A DNA stretch of 64,000 bases, taken from positions 186,001 to 250,000 of the forward strand of contig JANTQA010000032.1 of NCBI GenBank assembly GCA_027625915.1, read 5' to 3'. Shown here in pieces: positions 47,963 to 58,267 of this stretch. The notes under the pieces are model-generated. The model was given only the letters and a program-made list of their open reading frames with translations. It did no database searches and had not been told where the DNA came from. The position numbers and the translations under genes are program-made. Source of the stretch: Anaeramoeba flamelloides (lineage: Eukaryota > Metamonada > Anaeramoebidae). Within the stretch, counting starts at the first letter, position 1. The number at the start of each line of letters is the position of its first letter.

Positions 47963-48370
47963 ATGAGTAAGAAAATCATTTTTTTTTTTATTTTTGATAT
48001 GATAAAACCAGTTTTACTCCTAATTTTTTTATATAATCATTATCACATTTCTCATTTCTTAACAGTTATTTCCTTACAATTCCTTTATTGTGTCATGTTA
48101 ACAACAATTTCATTTTTTCTGATTCATTTTTTCCGATTCATTTTTTTACAAAATTCTTTTCTAGTATACTTTTGTTTTTTTTTAAAACGTACTACTTTCT
48201 ATATTTTTAATTTTATATTACTTTTCGAAACTGGTGGAAACAGATTTAAATTATGTGTTAACTTGTGTAATAAGTCATTTCACTTTTTGAAATATTTTTT
48301 TGAGATTTTTAATAAAACTTCTTTATTAAATTCATATATTCTATTATTATTTTTCTTTACTCTAACATAA
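47963..48370 (+). CDS. Possible small hydrophobic protein
   Basis: ATG at 47963 opens 135 codons that are mostly Phe, Ile and Leu, with a polar patch (ETGGNRFKLCVNLC). About four hydrophobic segments would span a membrane. T-rich strands in this genome produce such frames by chance, and no homology is visible, so it may not be a gene. Confidence 0.25.
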   Translation: MSKKIIFFFIFDMIKPVLLLIFLYNHYHISHFLTVISLQFLYCVMLTTISFFLIHFFRFIFLQNSFLVYFCFFLKRTTFYIFNFILLFETGGNRFKLCVNLCNKSFHFLKYFFEIFNKTSLLNSYILLLFFFTLT

Positions 48371-48780
48371 AAGTAGAAATTGATAAAAAAACAAAGATTA
48401 AATAGTGATACTTAACCCATGTGCATATTTAAATTTGTATTATCTGATATGTTTGGTTTTAAATTATTCGTATTTAATTGATTTTTTTTGTAATTTTATT
48501 TTTTTTGTGATCGATCATAATTTTTTAAAAAAATGTATTTAATTACATCAAAATCAATTATAATTCAATTTTTTTGATAATTTCTTTTTTGGTAATAAAC
48601 CAAAATAAATTAAAACAATAAATTATCCTTTTCATTATTTTATTATTGTTTCTATTGATTGTTTTGTTTAATAAAGAAGTATTTTTTTAGATATATTAAG
48701 AGAAATAAAATAAGCCTGAGTCTACGTGGTGATAACTCTTGAAATACACTAATATTTTTTACCCGTTTACAAATATTTCA

Positions 48781-48896
48781 TATATATATATATATCATAG
48801 AAACGAATTTTACGCGTCGCTCACGCGTACGCCAACGCGTTTCATGACATCAACAAAATCGTCATACCTGTGATATATATATATATATATATATAT
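48781..48896. repeat. (TA)n-flanked GC-rich core with three ACGCGT palindromes
   Basis: A 77-base core (48796-48872) sits between (TA)n tracts. It begins TCATAGAAACG, holds three ACGCGT hexamers within about 30 bases, and ends ACCTGTGA. The inverse of its right end (TCACAGGTATGACGA) resembles the left end of the 47293 core (TCATAGGTAATACGA), suggesting related terminal repeats. GC content is strikingly above the surroundings. Confidence 0.65.
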
Positions 48897-49143
48897 TATT
48901 AAATTAATAAAAAAAAAAAAAAAATAAAAAAAAAAAAGTTAGAATATAATTTTCAAAATTAATTAAAAAAATAACAATAGAAAGAAAGGAATTAAATAGT
49001 AATATGTATATGTATATATATATATATATATATTGATAAACACTGTTTAATATTATTTTCAGATTTTAATATTTACATTATTAATCATTTGATTTTCCTA
49101 AAACAATATTATTAAATATAAAAATAAGACTTGTTGAAGAAAT
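48897..49143. other. 3' flank of the RasGEF gene
   Basis: Poly-A tracts and another short (TA)n at about 49008-49033. No gene. Confidence 0.4.
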
Positions 49144-52100
49144 TTAATTTCTTGGTTCAACTTCGAGGCTTAATTGGAATAATAAGTTTGGGTTCATAAA
49201 ATTTTTTTCGTTTTTCAAGAACTTTTGGATAATCTTAACCCTTTTAAAATAGAACTCGGAAGATTGTAATTTGCAAATTTGAAAAACGATTTTGGAAATT
49301 TTTCTGTATTTTTGAAAATTAATATGATTATTCTGTAGCTTATTTTGATTACCATCATAGATGAATGTCAGGTCTGATAAAATGATACCAAGATAGGGTA
49401 TGCAGTTGCCCATTTCAAATATTTTTCTAATTTTAATGAAATTGAAATTTTTATCTGTAATGTTTTTCAGTTTTTCTAATTGGTTCAAATGTCTTTGCGA
49501 AATGTGCTTCCAAGTTTTTTTCAGTCTATGGATTGGAGAAGAATCTAGGGCGGCGAGGATGGCCATCATTGTATTGATGTTTCTCAATTTATAACACCAA
49601 TTGGCGATTTTGATTACGTGTATGACCATCTTTGAACGTTGCTCAATTGTTTGGTATTTTAAAATTTGTGTTGAAATTAATAAAGCATTTTGGTTAAACC
49701 TTTGGATGAATTTATGGATATTTGGTGCATTTTTGGTTTTTTCGAGTGAAGATTCGCCTTTGCTCCAAGACAAATCTAAAAACTCGTTTGGATGTATTTT
49801 TTTAAATAGCTTGATGTCCATTAAGGAAAATTGTCTTGCCAATTCCTGAGCATTTGATTTCAAAAAATCAAACGATTGTTTTTTGGTTTCGATTTTATTT
49901 AAAATTGGACTTGGGTATTTGATATTACTAATTTCATGAAACATGGTATATTTTTTCTTAGTATCGTGTCCCTTGCTGGATTTGCTATGTTCGTCATCGT
50001 CACCATCGGCATAACGATCATAATCGCTAGTGTTGCCATAATCGTAACTGTAATCATCGCCATTATTATAGTTTTCAAAATCGTTAATATTCTTCATCGT
50101 TTGATCGTTTATACTGTCATAATACTCATTGTTTTCAAATAAATCATCGTCATCATCATTCTCATGGGTGTCGTCATCTTCGTCAAATCCCCCCATGTAC
50201 TTCTTTTTATTATCCTGTAACCAAATCTGTTTAAAAAAATTAATTTTTTGTCCAGATTCTAATAGTCCCAAATATATCAATATTTCTGAACACTTTTTTT
50301 TAATTTGAATAGATTTATTATTTTTTTCGTTTTTAATAAAATTTAAAAATATCTTTCGAAACGAGATCGAAGATTGGAAATGATAAGGAAAGGTTCTAAC
50401 CCAAAAAAATAAAAAACCAAGCACTTTCAATTGCTTTGAAGGCAGCAGATTCCTTTTCCAATATTTTAGTTGTTCCTTTGTGATCACTATGGGCTCATTA
50501 ATGTTATATTTTTGGATGATCAATTCCAAGAGTTCAATGGCAGATTCAACGAATGATTTAAAACAAAGCAGAAAGGAAAACCTGTCAATGAGCTCGCCGT
50601 TATTGTTATTCTGGAAATTTTGTGCCTGGTCATACCCGACACCAAATATTATTTCATTAATTAAGCTGTCGAGTTCCCCGCTTTTGATCTGGGTATGATA
50701 TAATTTATGGTCGTCTATATCTGTATATTGATTCAATATATACAATTCCAAGTCTTCGTATTGGATTATCTGCGCGTTTTCAAATTGCTGATCAAAGTAG
50801 CTTTCATCATATTTTGCGAATTCTTTCTGTTTTTTTTTCTTTTTGAATTTCTTTCTTTTTTTCGTTTTTCTTTTGATTTTTTTCAGCTTGTTTCTCTTTT
50901 TATTTTTTTGAGAATAATTGGTTAACGATTCATTTTCTGAGGACTGATTTGAAAACAGGAATGACGATATTGTATTTTTGCTAAAGGAGTGTGTCATTTT
51001 TGTCGAGGTGGTTTTTCTTTTCAGGAATGTAAAAGACGACGATTTTGTGAGATTATGAGAATTTTTATTTTTCGATTTGTTTGTTTTTTGAAAGTCAGAT
51101 GAATATCTTGTGCTGTTTTGATAATTATTTGCATGCCTATTGCCATTGTTATTGCCACTATTTTCATTGTTGTTGATTTCAATATTCTTTTGCAATTCGT
51201 TCATTTCTTCTGTCCCATTTAATATTCTCTGCTTTTGGTGATTTAAAACGCTTTTTTGTGGCCCAGAATGGTGCTTGTAATGTTTGCTTTGTTGTTTGGA
51301 ATGTTTTGCTTGCTGCTCGTCTGTTAAAAATAATTGATCAGTGCCGTTGTCAATCGCCTTCCAGCTTTCCCTCGATAGCATTTTGGATCCGATTTGTTGA
51401 TCTTCTTTGATTGAACTCCTTGTTGGCTGAATTTGGTTATACGTAATGATCTTTGTTTCCTTTTTGGGGGAATGCTTTGGCATGTTTTGGTTTGTTTTAT
51501 TCAAATAGCTTAACGATAACGAGTCAACCATTAAAATTGTTGGGCTCGCTTCAAATTTTTCGAGAACTTGGAACAGTATTTCTTCAACATTTTTAATCCT
51601 TGAATTGTTTCTTGCATAGTTATTTTCGTTCCCATTTTGGCAGAGTTTTCCTTTTAATTTTAATAGATCTTGTTTTTTCCGAAAGAGTTGATTCGTCTTG
51701 GACTTCTCTTCATTTACAAATTGGTACCGAGTTTGAAAATCGTTGAAAGGATCTATTGCTTCTTTCTTGTTCTTAATAAAACTTCCCCAAGCTTTAATTA
51801 AATTATTCTCTTCAAAGTATTTACTTTTCAAGAATGAAATTTTTTCTAATTTTGATTTATATTGTTTGGTTTGTTTGAGGTTCTTCTTGTTATTTTTGTT
51901 TTTGTTTTTATTTTTACTTTTGTTTTTGATCTTTATTTTTTTTTTATCTTGATCTTGACAATTAAGATTGGTGTTGGTGTTGGTATTTTTGGTATTATTG
52001 GTGCTTGTAATTGGTTTGTTGTTATTCAAATTTTTTGTTTCAATATTTTGTGCTTGTTTTTCGCGTGTGGAATTATCTTTTTTGTTCTGATCCTTCTGAA

Positions 52101-52698
52101 GATTTTCTGCAATTGGTGGTTTTATTAAAATTTCCTTTGTAACCGAGAGCGCCCTTCTTTTCTGTAAATTACTATTCTTTCGTTGTAGCTTGTTTTTTGG
52201 TGAAACCGTACCATGAGTAGAAAGCTCTTTTTTGCTTTGAACATTTTTGTTCTGATCATTCTCCATTTTGTTTGTTTGGGTTTTGGTTTTGGGTTGTTTT
52301 TTTTTTTTTTTAGAAAATGGGTTGAGTTTGATTTTTGCCTTTTTTTTTTGATTGATGTTTTTATTCTCATTTTTTTTATTTTTGACTTCGTTCACCATTT
52401 CCTGTTCTTTTTCTTTTTCTCTTTCTCTTTCTCTTTCTCTTTCTCTTTGCTTTTCTTTTTCCTCTTTTTCTGTTTCATTTTCAAAAAACTGTGGGATATA
52501 ATGAGAAAAACCAAAACTTGATTCTTCACATTCATAAATTGGTAACTGATATGGAATATTTTGGAAAAACATTCTGTTTGTTTCGGTCAAGTATTGCATC
52601 AATTTTGGGCTATCCCTAATTTTGTGATCTGTTGAAAACTCTCTATCTTCACTTTCATAAAGTGAACCAGGTAAAGTGTTTTCCAAATTTAAATACAT
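49144..52698 (-). CDS. RasGEF (CDC25-type) with long Asn/Lys-rich N-terminal half
   Basis: Read on the minus strand from ATG at 52698, chosen because an A-rich leader precedes it; the frame is open to 52821 without another ATG. 1184 residues in one exon. RasGEFs load GTP onto Ras or Rap at membranes. Residues 1-560 are low complexity: an Arg-Glu run near 85-95, KKKKKQPKTKTQTN, poly(Asn-Thr) and poly(Lys-Asn). A RasGEF-N-like domain is at about 640-780 (TQIKSGELDSLINEIIFG, LPSKQLKVLGFLFFWVRTFP). An acidic spacer follows, then the catalytic domain at about 950-1184: RQFSLMDIKLFKKIHPNEFL, NINTMMAILAALDSSPIHRL, TWKHIS, PYLGIILSDLTFI. The NxxTMMAI and SPIxRLKxTW motifs are the conserved CDC25 core. 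The N-terminal half may carry interaction sites, but no domain is visible there. Confidence 0.92.
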   Translation of the reverse strand: MYLNLENTLPGSLYESEDREFSTDHKIRDSPKLMQYLTETNRMFFQNIPYQLPIYECEESSFGFSHYIPQFFENETEKEEKEKQREREREREREKEKEQEMVNEVKNKKNENKNINQKKKAKIKLNPFSKKKKKQPKTKTQTNKMENDQNKNVQSKKELSTHGTVSPKNKLQRKNSNLQKRRALSVTKEILIKPPIAENLQKDQNKKDNSTREKQAQNIETKNLNNNKPITSTNNTKNTNTNTNLNCQDQDKKKIKIKNKSKNKNKNKNNKKNLKQTKQYKSKLEKISFLKSKYFEENNLIKAWGSFIKNKKEAIDPFNDFQTRYQFVNEEKSKTNQLFRKKQDLLKLKGKLCQNGNENNYARNNSRIKNVEEILFQVLEKFEASPTILMVDSLSLSYLNKTNQNMPKHSPKKETKIITYNQIQPTRSSIKEDQQIGSKMLSRESWKAIDNGTDQLFLTDEQQAKHSKQQSKHYKHHSGPQKSVLNHQKQRILNGTEEMNELQKNIEINNNENSGNNNGNRHANNYQNSTRYSSDFQKTNKSKNKNSHNLTKSSSFTFLKRKTTSTKMTHSFSKNTISSFLFSNQSSENESLTNYSQKNKKRNKLKKIKRKTKKRKKFKKKKKQKEFAKYDESYFDQQFENAQIIQYEDLELYILNQYTDIDDHKLYHTQIKSGELDSLINEIIFGVGYDQAQNFQNNNNGELIDRFSFLLCFKSFVESAIELLELIIQKYNINEPIVITKEQLKYWKRNLLPSKQLKVLGFLFFWVRTFPYHFQSSISFRKIFLNFIKNEKNNKSIQIKKKCSEILIYLGLLESGQKINFFKQIWLQDNKKKYMGGFDEDDDTHENDDDDDLFENNEYYDSINDQTMKNINDFENYNNGDDYSYDYGNTSDYDRYADGDDDEHSKSSKGHDTKKKYTMFHEISNIKYPSPILNKIETKKQSFDFLKSNAQELARQFSLMDIKLFKKIHPNEFLDLSWSKGESSLEKTKNAPNIHKFIQRFNQNALLISTQILKYQTIEQRSKMVIHVIKIANWCYKLRNINTMMAILAALDSSPIHRLKKTWKHISQRHLNQLEKLKNITDKNFNFIKIRKIFEMGNCIPYLGIILSDLTFIYDGNQNKLQNNHINFQKYRKISKIVFQICKLQSSEFYFKRVKIIQKFLKNEKNFMNPNLLFQLSLEVEPRN

Positions 52699-53412
52699 TC
52701 TTCTTTTTTTTTTGTGTTGTAAACTTTGAATAAATATCGATGAACAAATTTGATCAATTAGAAAAGGAACAAAAAAAAGAAATAATGAAATTATTTTTTC
52801 AGATGTGTCAATAAATTTCACAATTTACCTTTTAATAATTTCCAAAACTGTACATGTGGAGAAAATTGAGAGTTTTAAAGCAAAAATGTATGTTATTGTT
52901 TTTTTTGAATAGAAAATAGATTTTTTGAACAAGTGATTCATCGAATTGGGCAATTTTGTTCTCCATCTCGTTTACAAATTCCGTCAATTAAAAAAGAAAA
53001 ATTGGTTTTGTGTTTGGAAATTTTTCGAGTCTTCTAGCTTTGGATGAAAAAAAAAAAGTTGAACTTTTTTTCAAGTAATTTGGAAAAATTCTCGAATAGA
53101 ATTTCATAAATTTTTAATAACAGAGACTTACTAATTTGTGGATGGCCTTCTTAAAAATGTTTATAGTAAGTGTTAGAATTGTGAAGTGTCAAGGATTTTT
53201 ACAAGTTTATGATTTATATAGAAATCAAAAGTAAAAAAGTTGTTTTTCAACTCGACTTTCCTTTCATAAAGTTTTTGACAAACAATATCAAATTGAATAA
53301 TTTATTTTTAATTTTAGGCAGGTTTTTGTGTAAAAACAGAAATAATAAGTTTATTTTTACTTTGGGTACTTGGGCAGTGAAAAAAAATTGTTGAATTTTT
53401 TGGTAACAAGGT
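52699..53412. promoter_or_regulatory. Upstream region of the RasGEF gene
   Basis: A-rich on the gene strand just before the ATG, as for other genes here. No recognisable core element. The rest is spacer up to the family B element. Confidence 0.3.
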
Positions 53413-54164
53413 TTAAGGGATTCGCGTCACGATAGATTTCTCTATTATCAAAGTATGTTGTAATTGGGTGTAAATGGTATTAGTGCACCATGGCTCAAAT
53501 AGCTCTAAAAAATCTATTATAAATCTTATTGCACAATAAATGATTACATTTTTTACTAATTATCACAATTAAAAAATTTCATTTTGAAAATATTTTTTTA
53601 ATTCCTTTTCCAAATCTAAAAATAAAAACCCAAAATACAGTATTCCAGTAGTTAATAATTTAGATTTAGAACTTCCAAAAGTAACTATTTTTATAATTTT
53701 TGAATTTCAAAGATTAACTCAATAATCATCAACATAAAAGTACAAAGACTGATATGTTTTGTTTGCTTTTGATAAGTCTACTTATAGCATCAATATATTT
53801 GCATGATTTGAGAAATAATTTGACAAAAAAATTTATTCGTTAATAATTTAATTTTTAAAAAAAAACGAATTATTTAGTAACTAATCTATATTTCGCCATA
53901 AATTTAAGATAGATATTTTATGACTTTGTAGTCTGAATATTGATCATTCAATCTTTAAATTTATGGCGAAATGCAGATGTTATTCTGAATTTGCTGGTTT
54001 TTTTACTAATACATAGATCATTTTTAATTGATGGGATCAACAAATATTACTACTTTGCAATCGATTTTTTAGAGACATTTGAACCATGTAACACTAATGG
54101 GGTTAGGTCCAATAACAACATACTTTGATCCTAGGCTTCTCCTTGGTAGACGCTAATCCCTTAA
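53413..54164. mobile_element. TTAA-bounded foldback element, family B, copy 2
   Basis: TTAA at 53413-53416 and 54161-54164; inverted ends GGGATTCGCGTC and GGGATTAGCGTCTACC, continuing about 100 bases (GTATGTTG, then CATGGyTCAAATrkCTCTAA). Inner hairpin at about 53887-53974 around TTTCGCCATAAATTTAA, equivalent to the one in copy 1. Orientation opposite to copy 1. Non-coding. Confidence 0.85.
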
Positions 54165-56980
54165 GAACAAAAATCTGACTTTTAATCCCTTCAAAACTCA
54201 CCTTTTTTTGAAAACCCTGAATTAGCTTTTCTGGATTCTTTCACTAAAATCAAATTAGTTTCTTTAAGAGTATTGTAAGATGGGTAATCCAGATACAATC
54301 TTACAAATTACACAAAATTTGTACAGGATTGTCGGTTTTTTAAGTGCAAACACTTTGCTTTTGAAAATACTTTTTTTCAAAGATGATTTGGATAACTAGT
54401 TCATTGTGTGAAAACTTCTTTGAATTTAAAGGAATAAATAGAATTACAAGTTCTTTATTGAAAGTGATGGTAAAAAAAAGGTTTAATAATAGCTTTAACT
54501 AAATTATTAAAAGATTTTTTGAATTTAAAAATCTTTCATAATATCCATTATGTTGCTAAAAAAATCAGTGCAAACTTGGTAAACGGTTAAAAACAAAATT
54601 AAAAGACTTATTTCGATTATCAAGTAACCTAAAGCAATAGTGATCATTAAAATGAGAAAACTAAATATGATACTGGTTTCTAAAAGTACCCTATTTTAAA
54701 AGATAGTTTAAAAAATCATTGATCAATTTTAAATTATTTTTAAAAAATAGAGTTAGAAATTTTTGATATTGTTTTTAATCACAAAAAAATTTTTTTAAAA
54801 ATGGGAAAAATTATGAAAAATTCTTCAACAAATTCTATTTGCAATTTAAATTTTTTTATTAAAAAATCATCGAATTTTCATTAAAATTGATTTGAACTTT
54901 AAATGTATTATAGTGTGTATGGGTTGGTTTTTAGATTGGAACAAGAAGATAATAATCGAATGTTTTTTTTTTAATTTTCAAAATTAGAGGAAAAAATTAT
55001 AAAATATACTATTTATAATTCAATCTATCCTGAGAAGTGAAAAGTGGATCCAAATACTAGGTAAATAGATTTTTCAAGTATCAAATAGTTTGTTTCTAAA
55101 TTACCTTCAATATTGAGATATTTATTGACAGATCCTTGAATAATTATAGATTTTTTTCCCTATGAACTTCACAATGTATCAAAATAAGATATTTGAAGAA
55201 CTTAATTAATGTTGAAATTCCGATTCTCTCTAATTTAACAAATTATGGGAAAGTTTTAACTCTAAATTCAAAGATCTAAAATATAACTATTTAATTTGAA
55301 CCATGATGTAAATAAGGGATGTTAAGTTCAGCACATTCCTAAATTTTAACAAATATTTTTATTAAGTTTGGAAATTATTGGATATGAATTCCGATCTATG
55401 TACTTTGTTTAAATTTGAAATGATTGTTATGTTTTTGTATTGAGTCATGGTCAATGGTTAAAAAAAATTAATTGTGTCAGTTTCGAAATTTAGGTCAAAT
55501 TAGTAAATTTTTTGAAATAAAATGATTTGTTGTTAGAAATTCTGGAAAAAAATCTTTTTCTCGTTTTTTATCCAAAAATTGTAACTCAATCATACTATTC
55601 TCTTCTCAATTCATTTTTAAATATTATTTGAAGAAATCTATTTATTATTTATATCATTTAATCAATATAATGAAATCTTCTATTTCACCATCAGATGACA
55701 GATATGACGAGCATCAGTTAATTTTTTTATTCGGGATTATTTCTACTAATTTTTAAATAAACTAATTATTTTTGCTTAATTTTTTTTTGACAAATTCTTA
55801 CTTGGTGAATACCTGTTTTTCTACTGTGATTGAAAGCATATTATAATTATATAAAAAAAATTTTTTTTTCAAATGGTATTTTCTTTGATCTTCTATTATT
55901 TTTTCTAAATAGTTCCATAGGAATATGGGTTTTGAAATTTTTTAGAATATATATATATATATATAGTGATTAGTTTTATTCCATATTTGTATCAACTATT
56001 CTTTGATGTGTATAATTCTGTTTATTTCTTATTTGTTCTTCAAAGGTCAATTATATAAAATACTTGATATTTGATAATACAATGTTCACCCACTTTGAGA
56101 GAAATAAATTTTATTTCTAAATAATTCCCAAAATGAATTTTTAAATATTAATTTCGTTTAATTCATCCAATTCTGGTTTTTGTTCCGAAAATTTGATATT
56201 TTTATCAATTCATATTCACAAATAAATATTCATTAAATATATTTATTTGATTTGATATTTATTTATTTTCAAATTAATGGAAATTGAAACTAATTCTGAA
56301 GCATGATTGAATTTTTTTCTAAATTTTTCTTTAACTTTCAATCTGAATATTTTTTTTGTTGTTTTTTATTTCAAGAATTCAACTTTTATACTCTTTGAAA
56401 TAGTGTTTTTTTGTTTTTGATTTGATGGATAAACATATTTGAAATAAGAATTTTGAAAACAAATTTAGTAAAAAATGTTTTGTAAAATAATAATAAATAA
56501 TAATGGGGTAAGAAATTCAAGGTTATAAATTGTTTATGTTTATTAAAATTAAGAATATTAAGAAAAAAAAAATCTTACTCTATATGATTTGGTTGGATTT
56601 TTTTTTTTATTCATTCTTGATTTTTTAAAAAATTATATGGGAATCTTTCTTGTTATTCTTCAATAAGAAAAGCTTTCTTTCAAATACACAACCCCTTTTG
56701 TCTATTTTTTTTTTGGTTTTTTTTTGATTTATTTCAAACATTCACCATAAGAACATTTCTTGATCCAAAAAATAATTTAATAAAACCAAAAATTTCCTCA
56801 AAAAAATTTTTCTAAAAATGGAAATATTAAAGATTTAAACTCTGAAGTAATTTTTTTTTGTTTTCTTTTCGCAAATAGAGCCGAAAAAATATTTTGATTT
56901 GTAAGTTTAAATATCCTATAGCACTCAAAAAATCTTTTCTCAATAAGTTTTCTCAATTAAAAATTTTTTAATCATAGTAA
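54165..56980. other. Spacer with dispersed repeats
   Basis: About 54640-54960 resembles 32930-33240; 55990-56080 matches 7610-7700; a (TA)n tract lies at 55949-55966. No gene recognised. Confidence 0.45.
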
Positions 56981-56984
56981 TATC

Positions 56985-57580
56985 AAAAGTGTAAATATCG
57001 AATGTTGCAAAAAAAAAATGAGTTTTAGCAATTTTCAAGAGAAATAAATAGTTTCATGTACCCCCACTCCCACCCCCACACACACACAATTTCGTAATAG
57101 TGAATACTGTCAGTTCCACTTTTAGAAAACAAACTTTCAATAAAATTTAAGGCACAGAAGAATCTCAAATTATGTCACATTTTTTGGAATTTTTTATATC
57201 CAAATTATTTTACTAGGATTTGAATTTTGTGCCTTAATTTGAGATTGTTTTGGTACGTTAAAATTCTTGAAAGTTTGTGTACTAAAATTGTTATTGATTG
57301 TATAATATCTGATTATCTTAATAGGCTAATAATAATTTTAATCAAAAAAATGGTTTGCTCAATACCAATATTTCAATTTTAAAAAAAATCATTTTTCAAA
57401 CAAAGTATTTGTATTCAACAAACGATTTTATATTGAAAATTCCTTTGAAATCAAAAATAAAAAAGGAGGTATAGTTTATTATTACCAAAATTGTGGTTAA
57501 TTACATGGAACTCTTTATTTATCTCGAAAATTGGAAAAACTCTATTTTTTGCAACATACGATATTTACACTTGTGGTGTA
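56985..57580. repeat. Nested foldback with C-rich loop
   Basis: Outer arms 56985-57062 and 57502-57580 share, inverted, AGTGTAAATATCGAATGTTG and a following GAGAAATAAATAG-type stretch. Inside, a second inverted pair at about 57129-57172 and 57235-57278 shares ACAAACTTTCAA and ATCTCAAATTA. The loop side holds CCCCCACTCCCACCCCCACA at about 57061, the most C-rich stretch in the window. Ends are not sharply defined. Confidence 0.65.
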
Positions 57581-57928
57581 CAACCCTTTTAAAAATTGTT
57601 TGAAAATTTCAATAATAATGATGATTCCAAAAATAACATTTTGTCAATTCAATTACTAACCTTATTGTCAAAATTGAGATTCTGTCTTCATTAAATAATA
57701 AAAAAAATAAGGAAAAATAAATAAAAATTAGATTAATCCTTTCTCTTTATTTATGGAATTTGAAATAGGAAACAGATATCGGGGTTTAGTGGTAAGGTAA
57801 CTTTTTCTGTTTTGATATCTTTAACACTGAACATCAAATTAACTTTGTGAAAAAAAAACACAGATCTCGAAGAGTAAAAGGAAAAAAAAAATATGATCTG
57901 GTTATGTGTAAGTTGGATCGAAAAAGAA

Positions 57929-58267
57929 TTAATTTCCATGTATTTTGATTCCTTTTTTGGTAGTAATTTCTTCTTCAATTAAAAATTCTGCAACTGGTTC
58001 ACGTTGGTCTCCTGAGAGTTGAATTACCTCTCCAAGTCTTTCGTCGTTTACAATTGATCCGCTACAACAAAATTTCTTGCGCATTACTTTAATCAACATT
58101 TTCAAGTCAAACTCTGAACTTAAATTCTCAATGGTTGTGATTTTCTTCTTTCCGCGTCTTGTTTTGACACGGAGGTGAATTGGTTTAAAAACACTGGTTT
58201 TTGTTTTGGTTTCTTCTTCTACGTCTTCCAATGGATCATATGTTTCTAGATTTTTAATTTCAGTCAT
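57929..58267 (-). CDS. eIF1: Translation initiation factor eIF1 (SUI1)
   Basis: Intronless, 112 residues, ATG at 58267. eIF1 binds the 40S subunit near the P site and enforces start-codon selection. Conserved blocks: KPIHLRVKTRRGKKKITTIE, FDLKMLIKVMRKKFCCSGSI, GEVIQLSGDQR and a final KGIKIHG. Length matches the family (about 110). The C-terminal Phe of the usual HGF ending is Asn here. The gene gives high confidence that the minus strand around it is transcribed. Upstream on the gene strand is a tandem AAAGGT-type run (about 58335-58360). Confidence 0.96.
   Translation of the reverse strand: MTEIKNLETYDPLEDVEEETKTKTSVFKPIHLRVKTRRGKKKITTIENLSSEFDLKMLIKVMRKKFCCSGSIVNDERLGEVIQLSGDQREPVAEFLIEEEITTKKGIKIHGN

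Noticed and set aside
51862-52521. Hydrophobic plus-strand frames opposite the RasGEF low-complexity region
   Set aside because: Complement of poly-Lys and poly-Asn codons gives Phe/Leu/Ile; not genes.
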